DNA of 64,000 nt from Kalmanozyma brasiliensis GHG001 (lineage: Eukaryota; Basidiomycota; Ustilaginomycetes; Ustilaginales), in assembly GCF_000497045.1 (NCBI RefSeq), contig NW_015961981.1, positions 250,401 to 314,400 on the forward strand. The letters are read 5' to 3'. Both the position numbers and the translations under genes were made by a program. Numbering within the stretch: the stretch's first letter is position 1; each line of letters opens with the position of its first letter. Below the pieces are notes generated by a model. That model was given only the letters and a program-made list of their open reading frames with translations, was not told the DNA's origin and did not search any database. Positions 22,001 to 31,335 of the stretch are shown one piece after another.

Positions 22001-22903
22001 TGGTAGAGACCCTCAATTGCTGGATAGCTGGTCTCTGCCAGCAGTGTGCGAGGATCTCATATCCATCACAGCTTTCAAAGTGTAACGAGACGGTCAGCGG
22101 GCAACGAGGTCAAGAGCGAGTGATTGCCGACTTGCACCTGCACCTGCGCTTGCCCTTGCGCTTGTCCATGCACTAGCCTGCGCTTTCTGGGCATGCACTT
22201 CAAAGACACCCAGCAATTCCCAATCTCCCTCACTCGACAATCCGCTGCAAGTGCTTCTCCTCCGCTCTACCCCTTGGGTGCCTGCCTCGCTTGCTACAGT
22301 GTTCGCACGCCTCCCCTCTCCTCTGGCAGACAGGCTTGCAACTCCGACTAGACGCCTTCACACGCTCTAAACCTCGCTCGATCCTCCTGGCGAGCATCCT
22401 CCCTTGGCATCCTCATACAGCACACCCTAGATTCCTATCTGGCTTGCTAGCTCATCCTCGTCCCCTCTGCTTTCCCCATCACCACCACCTTCATCACCAA
22501 CCAAACCGATACTAGCCTTGTCGCTATCACCGCTTCACCACACGTCTCTACAACTTCATCGCATCGCTACACTCAGATTCTCGACCGACACCGATCGGCT
22601 GCTTCTCATCTCGTCGACCTCATCAGCAACCACCGCATTTGCCTGTCTCGCCGCCCCACCTCTACCTCGTCGTGCCTGTCGCCATCTCCAACTACAAAAG
22701 CAGAGCTGCTACGTCTGGAACGTCCGCTTATTGCCTCTCTGCTCAACGTGCAATCCACTTTCTCGCCCGCATCATCACCACATTCCAGCTCTAGCAGCAT
22801 CGCATGCTTCCGGCTCTCATCTGCTCACCGTCTCAACTGCTGCATATGTTCTAGAGTCTCGCCCTAGCTGATTCTGCACTGCGAGTTCGCTCACAATCTC
22901 ACA
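16005..22903. other. Roughly 6.9-kb gene-poor region upstream of the kinase gene
   Basis: No frame in this stretch exceeds about 180 codons, and none shows a recognisable domain, biased composition typical of neighbours, or splice-linked continuation. The left ~200 bp should hold the NDUFS7 promoter. The right ~800 bp (about 22100-22900) is pyrimidine-rich on the plus strand and probably belongs to the leader of the kinase at 22993; it contains a short CACCTG/CTTGCC-rich run at 22130-22175 and an upstream ATG frame from 22194. A CAC/CAG-rich patch lies at 20749-20785. No tRNA, rRNA or transposon coding sequence was recognised. It may be a long regulatory region, a non-coding transcript or remains of decayed DNA. 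Confidence 0.55.
18447..18605. promoter_or_regulatory. Cluster of regulator-like motifs (PRE, MCB, CRE half-sites)
   Basis: Within 160 bp there is one ACAAAGGGA (18447-18455), identical to the pheromone response element bound by Prf1 in Ustilago. There are two ACGCGT boxes (18512-18517, 18600-18605), the MBF/MCB core. Two ACGTCA half-sites lie at 18566-18571 and 18576-18581. Each is short and can occur by chance; clustering inside a gene-poor region is the only reason to list it. Nearest downstream gene start is 4.4 kb away. Confidence 0.25.
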
Positions 22904-22992
22904 GTAAGTCCACCCATCTACGGCTAAGCCGCTCTGTCGGTGCTCGAACATATGCTGACCTCGTTTCCACTCCAAACCCTCGACAATCGCAG
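22904..22992 (+). other. Predicted 5'-UTR intron ending at the kinase ATG
   Basis: A GTAAGT donor at 22904-22909, a TGCTGAC branch-site-like element near 22953 and an ATCGCAG acceptor at 22986-22992 define an 89-nt intron that abuts the ATG at 22993. The upstream exon has an in-frame stop with no Met after it, so the ATG at 22993 remains the likely start. Confidence 0.6.
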
Positions 22993-25539
22993 ATGTTGGC
23001 TTCGACCCTGTCATCCCAGGCCAACTCGGCTCTAAAAAATCACATGGCCGCTACACAAGACGCATGGAATCCCGCCGAGGACATGGAGTGCGACCCCGAC
23101 ATGATCCAAGTCGCTGCTCCCATCATGACCTCATCTCAGTCCTCGCACTCCATCTCGCCATCAAGTAGTACGGGCGACCTCGACTTCGAGCCCGAGCTCA
23201 GCCAGTCGTTGGGCTCCGTCTCGAGCTTTGACCTTCGCACACCGCTCAAGCCCAGCCTCGCGGCCAACCAGCTCTACGACCACAACGACTCGTTCAACCT
23301 CCTCGGTCTTCACAAACAATCTGCACCGGCTGCAGTTCGTCCTGTCAAGAACCTGCTCGCCGAGGCTCTCGCAGCAAGAAAGACTCGACCCACCACCAAC
23401 ACCAGCAGCAGCACACCATCCGACACCGCCGCTGCCATCGACGCGTCCTCCGTATCACCATCACAGGTTCGCTTACCATCTACCGAAAGTGTTTCGCCCA
23501 AGAGCATGTCTCAGGTTGGACCTCACCGATCGCCGTCCTCTCCACTCAACCGTCCCAACAAGCCCAAGCTCAGCCTGCCCTCATTGGCACCCTCGGCTTT
23601 CTCTCGCCCCAATCTCCCCCAGACTCCTGGCGGTTCTCTCTTCTTCGGCGCTCGTGATGGTGCTGCCACGGGAACTCCCGTCAGCCCCTTCATGCCTCCC
23701 ACTCCGCTGGTCGCCTCCATGATGGAGGACGAGCAGAGCAAGCGTCTTGGCGAAGGCGAGCGATCGATGCGCGAAGAGGAAGCCGGCCGCCGCTCCTCCC
23801 TCTCGCCTCAGCTCTCCAGAGGCTCGCTCCCCTACCCCATCGCCGGCACCCCTCGTCCGTCCAGACCTGTCCGTGCTCCTCTGCAGCGACACGGCTCTTT
23901 GGGCATGTCTCCGCTCTCAAGGGAGTTTGCCAGCGTCAGCATGCACGGCAAGTCCAAGAGCAACGAGGACCCTGCCTCCACTGGGTCTCCCGTCCCTCGT
24001 CGCGCGCAGGAGCTCTCGGCTGGCCGCACCACCCTCGGCTCGCCTTCGACGCTGCTCACACCTCCCTACTCTCCGCTCACCTTGGCCAAGAGTCTGCCCG
24101 AGGAGGCATCGGTCATCGCACAGCGAAGGTCCAGCTCCAGCAGCAGCAGCGTTTCGTCATCAAGTAGCAAGAAGCTGCGCGCCAAAGAATACCTCCTCGG
24201 CGGTGGCGCCGATCTCTCGCGATCCTTCAGCGCCAACCGCCTCAAGTCGAGTACGCGCAACAAGGCCGTGCCCAAGCCGTTCAATCTCGACAAGGCTTTC
24301 CCCACGGCCCCCGCAGCCGAGACGCAGCGTCTTGATGCCAACGCTGATGCCCCGCTGCCACTGTCAGCACCGGCGATGAAGATCTCGTTTGCCGACGAAG
24401 AGACTGAGATCGAGATCGACCAGCGTCTGAGCCCGGAGCCCATGGCGCACGAGCAGTCCACCTCGCAACCCGACATGACCATGGTCGAAGCGATGCCCAA
24501 GCCCGACGCTAAGCTCTTATCGCCATGCGACGCGCTCAAGGCGCCCGCGATGGAGAAATCGTTCAGCGCGCCGGTCCCTCCTCAGACCGTCTCGGCGCGC
24601 CATCTGGCGGATTACGAGCTTCACCCGCGCTTCGCATCCTCCTACACGCTCGGCGACGAGCTCGGCAGCGGAGGCTTCGGCTTTGTCGTCGCGGCAAAAC
24701 GCAACAGCGACGGTTTCAACGTCGCCGTCAAGTTCATCTTCAAGGACAAGGTGCCCGCCCACGGCTGGGTGCGGGATCCCAAACTCGGCGTCATCCCGAT
24801 GGAAGCGTTCGTGCTCAAAGTCGTCGACCACCCGGGTGTCGTCAAGTTCATTGACCTGTTCGATGATCGCAACTTTTTCTACCTCGTGATGGAGCTTCAT
24901 GGAACGCCGTGGCAGCCTCCTGTCCCGGAGCCGGTTGCACCTGCCAAAGGTCTCCGTCCAGCACCCATGATGCGCCGCACCAGCCGCGACCTATTCGAGT
25001 GCATCGAGCAGCACTCGCGCCTCACCGAAGAACAGGCTCGCTGGGTGTTCGCCCAAGTCGTCGAAACCGTCTGGCACCTCGACCGCATCGGCATCTCGCA
25101 TCGGGACATCAAGGACGAAAACTGCGTCGTCGACGCCGACTTCAATGTCAAGCTCATCGATTTTGGTTCTGCGGTCATCACAGACGTTCGCAAGCCTCAA
25201 CCGTACTTTAACAGGTTCTTTGGGACCATGACTTTTGCGTCTCCGGAGATTCTCCAGGGGAAGCCGTATCGTGCGCCCCATGCCGAGATTTGGAGTCTGG
25301 GCGTGCTACTGTCGATCCTGTTGTCTGGCCAATGTCCCTTCCCCGACCCCGCCGCCGCAGTCAAGGGTCGGATCAGCAAACCCAAAGGCCAGTGGTCCGA
25401 ACAAGCCCTCAGCCTGCTCCTCCTCTGCCTCGAGGTCGACCCCGACAAGCGCGCCACCATCGCCCAGATCCGGGATCACCCCTGGGTGTGCACAGCCTGG
25501 AAGGTCCGCGCTGCCAAACTCGCTCCCGCATCGCTTTAA
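22993..25539 (+). CDS. CAMK-group Ser/Thr kinase, PASK/PIM-like
   Basis: An 848-residue protein. Residues 1-545 are Ser/Pro-rich and apparently disordered, with many SP/TP sites; no PAS domain is evident by eye. The kinase domain spans ~551-837: glycine loop LGSGGFGFV, catalytic Lys580 in VAVKF, His703-Arg704-Asp705 in HRDIKDENCVV, Asp723 in LIDFGSAV, then GTMTFASPEIL and WSLGVLLSILLSG. HRDIKDEN plus DFGSA resemble PAS kinases (yeast Psk1/2), which couple nutrient status to metabolism and growth. A ~70-residue loop between strands (PWQPPVPEPVAPAKGLRP) enlarges the hinge. A 5'-UTR intron and a very long upstream region precede it, which suggests complex control. The exact subfamily is uncertain. 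Confidence 0.8.
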   Translation: MLASTLSSQANSALKNHMAATQDAWNPAEDMECDPDMIQVAAPIMTSSQSSHSISPSSSTGDLDFEPELSQSLGSVSSFDLRTPLKPSLAANQLYDHNDSFNLLGLHKQSAPAAVRPVKNLLAEALAARKTRPTTNTSSSTPSDTAAAIDASSVSPSQVRLPSTESVSPKSMSQVGPHRSPSSPLNRPNKPKLSLPSLAPSAFSRPNLPQTPGGSLFFGARDGAATGTPVSPFMPPTPLVASMMEDEQSKRLGEGERSMREEEAGRRSSLSPQLSRGSLPYPIAGTPRPSRPVRAPLQRHGSLGMSPLSREFASVSMHGKSKSNEDPASTGSPVPRRAQELSAGRTTLGSPSTLLTPPYSPLTLAKSLPEEASVIAQRRSSSSSSSVSSSSSKKLRAKEYLLGGGADLSRSFSANRLKSSTRNKAVPKPFNLDKAFPTAPAAETQRLDANADAPLPLSAPAMKISFADEETEIEIDQRLSPEPMAHEQSTSQPDMTMVEAMPKPDAKLLSPCDALKAPAMEKSFSAPVPPQTVSARHLADYELHPRFASSYTLGDELGSGGFGFVVAAKRNSDGFNVAVKFIFKDKVPAHGWVRDPKLGVIPMEAFVLKVVDHPGVVKFIDLFDDRNFFYLVMELHGTPWQPPVPEPVAPAKGLRPAPMMRRTSRDLFECIEQHSRLTEEQARWVFAQVVETVWHLDRIGISHRDIKDENCVVDADFNVKLIDFGSAVITDVRKPQPYFNRFFGTMTFASPEILQGKPYRAPHAEIWSLGVLLSILLSGQCPFPDPAAAVKGRISKPKGQWSEQALSLLLLCLEVDPDKRATIAQIRDHPWVCTAWKVRAAKLAPASL

Positions 25540-25956
25540 CCCATGCAAAACTCCGAATCGTTTCTCTCGCATCTTTCTGCATCCTTTGTCGTTTTCTTCG
25601 CATGTTCCTCGCATTGTTCCCCTTCGTTGTCAATTCTCAAGCCCCACTGGGGAAGATCGGTGACGCTGTATTTGTAGTTCTCTCTCCTCGCACGTCGCGT
25701 TGCATGCTATCTCAGTCCGGTCTTCATTTGCAACTCTTGTGTGATTCGCGTGGCTCAAGCTGAACGGGCAAGCTGGACAGCGTGGGTGAGGTTGCATCGT
25801 GATCAGCGTCCTAGGCCGGGTCCGCCACCGGCTCAGCGTCACCCTACCGCTCAACAGTGACAACAATCTTGAACCTTCGTCCTGGCTCGGGTCGTTGCCA
25901 TCGTGAATACAAACGGATGCAAGAACAAGTCAATTGTTACATCGTGACGCCAGAGA
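25540..25956. other. Convergent 3' region between kinase and ARPC1
   Basis: These 417 bp lie between two convergent stop codons. The region is probably two 3' UTRs; no gene, repeat or hairpin stands out. Confidence 0.45.
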
Positions 25957-27240
25957 CTAGATCTGCATGCTCGACAAGCCCTTCTGAATCCCACCGACGT
26001 TTGTACCCTGGGCGACGCTGAAGATGCACAATCGGCCATCGACACCGCTGGTGCTGACCTGTTCAACGTTCTCTTTGCCTCCCGCGAAGGGCCTGACACT
26101 AGTAATCGTATTCTGGTGGGTGGTGTGCAGTTCTCCGTCCGCAGCGACGGATGCGCCCGCTACAGCACCCAGAGCACCGGCGACGCTGCCACTCGTCGCG
26201 GGCGCAGGGGCAGAGGACCCACCGCGCGAATCGGCCGACTTGAATCGGTTGAACGCTTCGTTGTTGAGCCTGCCCGGGCCAGCCAGGCCTGGGGCCTTCG
26301 GGGGAGGGGGAGGAGGGGCACCCTTCGAAGCAGCCGCACCGGCAGCGTCGAGTGACTTGACCAGCGTCCATCCGGAGGAAGCATCACCTTGGAAGAGGAC
26401 GGGTTGGCAGTCGTGGCCCGCAGCGATGAGGGAGGTCTCCGACACAAAGGTCAGCGTTACATACGGCAGCGTGGGGGAGCGGATGACGTGCGTAGCTGCC
26501 GGGGGCTGCTCCGGTCCGGCTGGGTAGACGACGGTCAAGCTCGAATCGTGCCCGACGAACGCCAGCACATTTCCACTTGGGCTGAACGCCACACCGTGCA
26601 CCCATCCGCCACTGGGAGTGCCGAACTCGCCGCATACCGTGCCAAACGGCAGGCGCTCACCCCACACGCTACCGGGCGGTTTGGCATCCACACCCTTGAT
26701 GTAGGCGCTGAACACGCGCGCCTTCATGTCCGCACACCCTGCTGCCAGGAGCACGTTGTTCTCGTGCCAATCCAGGCTCAGCACCGTGGAGCGAAGAGGA
26801 CGCTTGATGTGCTTAGCGACCCACCAATCGTTGTCCTCCTCGAACGAGCAGATGCTGATGATGCGGGCACCGGAGGCGACGGCGAACTTGTCCTCGTTCG
26901 GACTCCATCGGACGAAGGTAGCGGCGCGGTTGAGACGAAGGAGTACGAGCGTAGGCTTCCATACCTGGGCACCGGTTTGGGCGTCGGGTTGGAGCTGCCA
27001 CACGTAGGCATTGCGGTCCTGGGAACAGGTGACGATGCGGTTGGAGGAAGGGGCCCAGTCGATGCCCGTGACGAGCTTGTCGTGCTCCGCGAGCGAGTGC
27101 TCGAGAGTCCATCCGGAAGAAGACTGGGCGTAAATGTGCACAACGTTCGAGTTGGGCGAGACGGCCACTTTGGTGCGGTCCGCGTTGAAGGCGTGCGCGG
27201 TCAGAGGGCCGAGGGAGAGCTGGTGGACTTGGCTAGCCAT
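25957..27240 (-). CDS. ARC40: Arp2/3 complex subunit 1 (ARPC1/Arc40), WD40 protein
   Basis: A 427-residue protein built of WD40 repeats. The N-terminus HAFNADRTKVAVSPNSNVVHIY, followed by LAEHDKLVTGIDWAPSSNRIVTCSQDRNAYVW, is characteristic of ARPC1. Later repeats include RPLRSTVLSLDWHENNVLLAAG and GWVHGVAFSPSGNVLAFVGH. A Pro/Ala/Ser-rich insertion (about 295-365) containing a proline run interrupts the last blades, at the place where ARPC1 carries its Arp2/3-contact loop. The last repeat ends near VDGRLCIFSVAQ. The protein is part of the seven-subunit Arp2/3 complex that nucleates branched actin at endocytic patches. It is divergent from mS29. Confidence 0.93.
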   Translation of the reverse strand: MASQVHQLSLGPLTAHAFNADRTKVAVSPNSNVVHIYAQSSSGWTLEHSLAEHDKLVTGIDWAPSSNRIVTCSQDRNAYVWQLQPDAQTGAQVWKPTLVLLRLNRAATFVRWSPNEDKFAVASGARIISICSFEEDNDWWVAKHIKRPLRSTVLSLDWHENNVLLAAGCADMKARVFSAYIKGVDAKPPGSVWGERLPFGTVCGEFGTPSGGWVHGVAFSPSGNVLAFVGHDSSLTVVYPAGPEQPPAATHVIRSPTLPYVTLTFVSETSLIAAGHDCQPVLFQGDASSGWTLVKSLDAAGAAASKGAPPPPPPKAPGLAGPGRLNNEAFNRFKSADSRGGSSAPAPATSGSVAGALGAVAGASVAADGELHTTHQNTITSVRPFAGGKENVEQVSTSGVDGRLCIFSVAQGTNVGGIQKGLSSMQI

Positions 27241-27626
27241 GGTGGAGCAGATGTGGGAGGTCGAGTAGGTTTGGATTAGATGGAAGGACTAGCAGTCGAC
27301 TCCCAGTATTGTTTGAAGATGATGGTGAGGAGGTCGGAGAAGGATGGGATTGCGAGATGAGCACAGCCCATCCGAATCGAGAGATGGCCCATCCGCACAC
27401 GCACCTCGTCATTGCGCCCAACACTCCGCACATCGCTCTCGATTCGGCGGAAATTTTGGAACAAAGACGCAAGTGATGGCTTAACACAAGGACGTCTTTT
27501 GCAAATCGGCTCCGATCTGACCGCAAAGCAATTTTCGCTTGGCCCATTTCTTCCAATCCTTTGACACCCGGCACTTTCAGCATCTTCCTCTCCATCATCT
27601 CGTCATCATCTCCCTCATCATCCCAA
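27241..27626. promoter_or_regulatory. Divergent promoter region between ARPC1 and mS29
   Basis: These 386 bp between two start codons should hold both promoters. The plus-strand segment just before mS29 is rich in TC/CATC repeats (27580-27625), a common leader composition in this window. No specific factor site is claimed. Confidence 0.4.
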
Positions 27627-29012
27627 ATGGCGTCCGCTTCTCGACTCGGCAGCTCGCTGAGGCTGCTCTCCCAGCAGGCTTCCGCCCTCGTCGGTCCAAG
27701 TACCGCTTCTCGCACCCTCACAACCTCAGCGATCGCCTCTGCAGCAGCGAAAAAGCCCGCCTCTGTCAAAAAGAAGGCGGTGGTCAAGAAGAAGGCTACC
27801 CATTCGGGCCCACGATCGTCCGGTGGTCGTCGCAAAGGAGGCGCTGACTCCACCACCGGTCTTTCCAAGACGTCCGAGTTTCACGTCGATGCACCGGACA
27901 TGTCGCACCTGCCTTTCCTGCACGCTGAGAGCCTTACATCCACCTCTGCCGGCCAGACGTTCGCCTTCAGCGACCAGACACTTGCGGCATTCAAAGCGTT
28001 CGGTCTGCCACAGGAGCTCGAGCGCGATCTTGCATCTCAACCAAAGCCCCGCTCGCTGGTGCGTCAACAGACGCTCGATCTGCTCGACAAGCTCGACGCA
28101 GCGTCCAAAGGGAAGAAGGGGTTGAGCGTGGTGCTCGACGGACAGAGGGGGAGCGGCAAGTCGACGTTGTTGGCGCAATCGATTGCGTACGCGCTGGACG
28201 ACGGGTGGGTGGTCGTGTCCGTACCGAGGGCAATCAACCTGGTCAACTCGTCGACCATGTACAGCTACAGTGCGGGCCACAAGGCGTACTTGCAACCGGA
28301 AGCGACAAAGGCGTTGCTCGAGGCGACGCTCAAGGTCAACGGTGGCGCGCTGAAGGGGATTAAGACGACAGTGGCTGTCGATGTGGACGGGTCCAAGGTG
28401 GAAGCGGGAACATCGCTCGAGGCGCTTCTCAAGCGTGGGATCGACGAAGCCGCGTCCGCCTCCGCGAGACAGACCATTCTGGAAACGCTGTTCACCACCC
28501 TCGCTACGCAGACCGAAGTTCCCGTGCTCATCGCCGTCGACGACGCACAAGCGCTCTTCCGAACATCTCTCTACAAAGATCCGGACTTTATCAACCTCGA
28601 GTCCTTTGAGCTCGGTCTCCCTCGCGCCCTCCTCACCCTCCTCACCACCCCCACCCTCACCCGCGGCGCAATCATCTCCGCCCTCTCCACCACGCACACC
28701 GAATTCCCTACACCACCAGAACTCACGCTCGCCCTCTCCCCCTCCACACGTCCGATCACACAAGCCATCAACGCGTACACCAAGCTCCACCCGCAACACC
28801 TCGAGCACGCGCGTCTCGCCGCTAAGTACGCCGAAAAGATCGACACCTCCCAGCCGCTCTCCCGCTCCGAGGCGGCAGCCATCTTTGCGCAGCTCAAGGA
28901 CGAACGTCGACACTGGAGTGCGGTCAACGACGAACTGTTCATGGAGAAGCTCGTCGAGTCGAACGGCAACGCGCGGATCTTCAGTCGAAGTCTCGTTTCG
29001 ACCCTCTTGTAG
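27627..29012 (+). CDS. RSM23: Mitochondrial small-subunit ribosomal protein mS29 (DAP3/Rsm23)
   Basis: A 461-residue protein starting at ATG 27627 (MASASRLGSSLRLLSQQASA), which opens a clear mitochondrial presequence; the frame is open from 27561 but without a better start. A P-loop, DGQRGSGKST, lies near residues 172-181, followed by GWVVVSVPRAINLVNS, a block I recognise from DAP3/mS29. A Walker-B-like stretch VPVLIAVDDAQALF lies near 302-315. mS29 is the GTP/ATP-binding head protein of the mitochondrial small subunit. It is the second mitoribosomal small-subunit gene here, with mS35 at the left edge. A long minus-strand frame fully inside it is a codon-usage shadow. Confidence 0.88.
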   Translation: MASASRLGSSLRLLSQQASALVGPSTASRTLTTSAIASAAAKKPASVKKKAVVKKKATHSGPRSSGGRRKGGADSTTGLSKTSEFHVDAPDMSHLPFLHAESLTSTSAGQTFAFSDQTLAAFKAFGLPQELERDLASQPKPRSLVRQQTLDLLDKLDAASKGKKGLSVVLDGQRGSGKSTLLAQSIAYALDDGWVVVSVPRAINLVNSSTMYSYSAGHKAYLQPEATKALLEATLKVNGGALKGIKTTVAVDVDGSKVEAGTSLEALLKRGIDEAASASARQTILETLFTTLATQTEVPVLIAVDDAQALFRTSLYKDPDFINLESFELGLPRALLTLLTTPTLTRGAIISALSTTHTEFPTPPELTLALSPSTRPITQAINAYTKLHPQHLEHARLAAKYAEKIDTSQPLSRSEAAAIFAQLKDERRHWSAVNDELFMEKLVESNGNARIFSRSLVSTLL

Positions 29013-29073
29013 ATGCACCACACCGCAACAACACACAGTTCAATCCCGACGAAATACAATGTGTGAATTGAGT

Positions 29074-31335
29074 TCAGAATGGACCAGGGGGCACCTGTCG
29101 AGCGTCCACCACGTCGCCTCTGCGCATGAGCGTCTTGATCCTCGTCAACTCGTCCGTGAGCACCTGCAACTGATCCATCACCTCGGCATTCTCCCTCTGC
29201 TCGAACCTGGCCAATCTCGCCAGCAGCGGTTGCAGCTGCCCTTCGATATAGCGCTGCATCTTGTCGTTCAACCCCGCTAGCTCTGTCAGCAGCTTGCTAG
29301 GCGGAATAACCTCTGCGTCGCTCGTACCAGGAGCGGGGGTGATGAGCAAGGCATTTTCCTGCGCCAACCGGTCCTTGAACGTCAACACCTTTTTGTACTC
29401 CTCTGCGAGCCCATCGACTGCTTGACGATGTTCCTCCTTGAGCAGTTTTACTTCCTCAATGAGTCTTCCTCGCGCAGTCTTCCATTCCGCCCCGAGCAAC
29501 TCATATGCCTGCTCGACACGACTCCGCTTTACACGTTCGGTTCCCAATTGCTCCTCAACCTCCCTCACCCGCGTCCCCCACTCGCGGCTCGCCCGGCCTA
29601 GATCGCGACACTCCGCCTCGGCCTTGCGTGCCCGCTCGAGCGCTTCCACCACCTGCCGATCTTTCCGCGCTAGAATGGTGACGGAGGAATCGTTCTCCAG
29701 ACGTGCGCGGCCGAGCGTGGAGCGCATCTCGTCCGCCGCCGCTTGGTGGCCGGCAGACTGCGCGCGGACGGTCGATAGGGCAGTCCGGGTGGCGGAGAGC
29801 AGTTGCTGCGTCTCGGCGAGCTCGGCAGTGAGCTTGGCGATCACCGCGGTGGACTTGCCCGTGCTAGGCGAGGACGGTTGCGGGGTGGTGATGGGGGCCG
29901 CGCGGGCGAGGGCTGCTGTGCTCGGCGAGGGCGTGATTGGGGCGGCACCTGATGATGCGATTTTGCTCGGCGTGCGAGGCGCTGCAGCTGCTGCAGCGCC
30001 CTGGGTCTGTTCGGTTTGTGTAAGAGGTGCAGCGAGAGCGACGACAGTCGACCGCTCTGGCGTCTTCGGTTCGACACCTTGAGCGGGCGCTGCGAGCGCC
30101 TTTGCCTGCGCTGCCTCTGCAACAGCCTTCTCCCGCTTGAGCGTCTGAATTATCCCCATCTGCTCCTCGCCCTGCTTCCTAAGCTCTGCGATCACCCCGT
30201 CTTTCATCCTCCCCTCCGTTCTCAAATGCTCCAGCTGCGTCTTGAGCGTCTCGACCTCGACCCCGTTGAGTCCGTCCCCCGACAACCCTGTGGGGATGTT
30301 TGACATGCTCACGTCGAATACATTGTCCGCGCTGACGTCTGCATCGCCATTCGCCAACGGTGCAGTGCGTGCTTGCTCATCCTCGGCCACGTCGTGCAGC
30401 AGCTCGAGTCCGAGCAGTGTTTCTTCGATGCCTGTCGTCCATAGTGAAGTCTGACGAAGCGGTAGATGGAGTGTGATGTTTCGACCACGAGCCAGGTCGT
30501 GCAATGTTGATGCTTGAGTTGATGTCAACCTTCGTGTTGTCGCTGGTTCGAGAAGTATGATCTTCAGAGTGCTGATGGAGAGCAGCGCTTCGAGAAACGG
30601 CTGCATGCTGTTCGAAGGGGACCGTGCCGATCCAATATACACGCCTTCCGCGCCGGTGGACGCGATCAATACCGCCAGCCCTGCTACATCCACTCGATCC
30701 GAATGGACGAGTTCTGTCGTGTGCTCTGACGTGGGTGCTGGCCGCAACGATGCTCGTCCCACCAGACCGTGAGCGTGCTTTGTCGCCGCCTCCAAGGCCA
30801 GAGTTGTGAATGCCAGATGTACAGTTCTCCCCGCAATCCTCGACCCCGTCTGCTCTGTCGATGCGGGCGAATCGACCATCGCCCAGCTGCCCGACGTGGT
30901 CATCGCCGTCGTCGCCTGAAATGAACTGGCACCACTGACGCTCCCCGCCCCCCTGAGACGCGACATGAACCCGCGCTTGCCCACACTCCCTTGTTGGAGC
31001 GACATACGCTTGTCATCCGCGTCTTCGTACTTGCTTGCCTGTGAGCGCACCGTTGACCGGGTAGAGGCGGTGTTGGTCGATTCGGTGAGTTTTTCGCTGC
31101 TCCGTGCCGTTGGTGGTGACGACTCGAGCGTGCGCAGGAAGGGCATCGCCCGCTCGTCTGCATCGAGCAGCAGCCATGTTGAGCACGAGGCTGGCGTGTG
31201 GGCGGGTGCTTTGAGTCGACGCGACTTTGCCACAGAAGAGCCTCGAAAGGGCACACTGGAAGGCCCGCTGTCGTGGGAAGAGGACTCGGCTTTGGACGAG
31301 CCACTGGCGGTAGAGGGGACGGCTAGTGCGGCCAT
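29074..31335 (-). CDS. Hypothetical coiled-coil protein
   Basis: A 753-residue protein that I do not recognise. Residues 1-180 are Ser/Thr-rich and probably disordered. Residues ~180-320 look ordered, with hydrophobic strands and helices (HLAFTTLALEAATKHAHGLV, VDVAGLAVLIASTGAEGVYIG, FLEALLSISTLKIILLEPA). A first heptad-like segment lies near 355-415 (LKTQLEHLRTEGRMKDGVIAELRKQ), then an Ala/Pro/Thr-rich linker. A second long coiled coil covers about 500-700 (RKAEAECRDLGRASREWGTRVREVEEQLG, then LIEEVKLLKEEHRQAVDGLAEEYKKVL). The architecture suggests a scaffold or cytoskeletal/septin-associated protein, but that is inference. The gene ends 62 bp from the mS29 stop (convergent). Confidence 0.6.
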   Translation of the reverse strand: MAALAVPSTASGSSKAESSSHDSGPSSVPFRGSSVAKSRRLKAPAHTPASCSTWLLLDADERAMPFLRTLESSPPTARSSEKLTESTNTASTRSTVRSQASKYEDADDKRMSLQQGSVGKRGFMSRLRGAGSVSGASSFQATTAMTTSGSWAMVDSPASTEQTGSRIAGRTVHLAFTTLALEAATKHAHGLVGRASLRPAPTSEHTTELVHSDRVDVAGLAVLIASTGAEGVYIGSARSPSNSMQPFLEALLSISTLKIILLEPATTRRLTSTQASTLHDLARGRNITLHLPLRQTSLWTTGIEETLLGLELLHDVAEDEQARTAPLANGDADVSADNVFDVSMSNIPTGLSGDGLNGVEVETLKTQLEHLRTEGRMKDGVIAELRKQGEEQMGIIQTLKREKAVAEAAQAKALAAPAQGVEPKTPERSTVVALAAPLTQTEQTQGAAAAAAPRTPSKIASSGAAPITPSPSTAALARAAPITTPQPSSPSTGKSTAVIAKLTAELAETQQLLSATRTALSTVRAQSAGHQAAADEMRSTLGRARLENDSSVTILARKDRQVVEALERARKAEAECRDLGRASREWGTRVREVEEQLGTERVKRSRVEQAYELLGAEWKTARGRLIEEVKLLKEEHRQAVDGLAEEYKKVLTFKDRLAQENALLITPAPGTSDAEVIPPSKLLTELAGLNDKMQRYIEGQLQPLLARLARFEQRENAEVMDQLQVLTDELTRIKTLMRRGDVVDARQVPPGPF

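Noticed and set aside
27726..29036. A 436-codon minus-strand frame inside mS29
   Set aside because: It lies opposite a clear mitoribosomal gene and has shadow composition (Arg/Glu/Gly/Val-rich). No motif seen.
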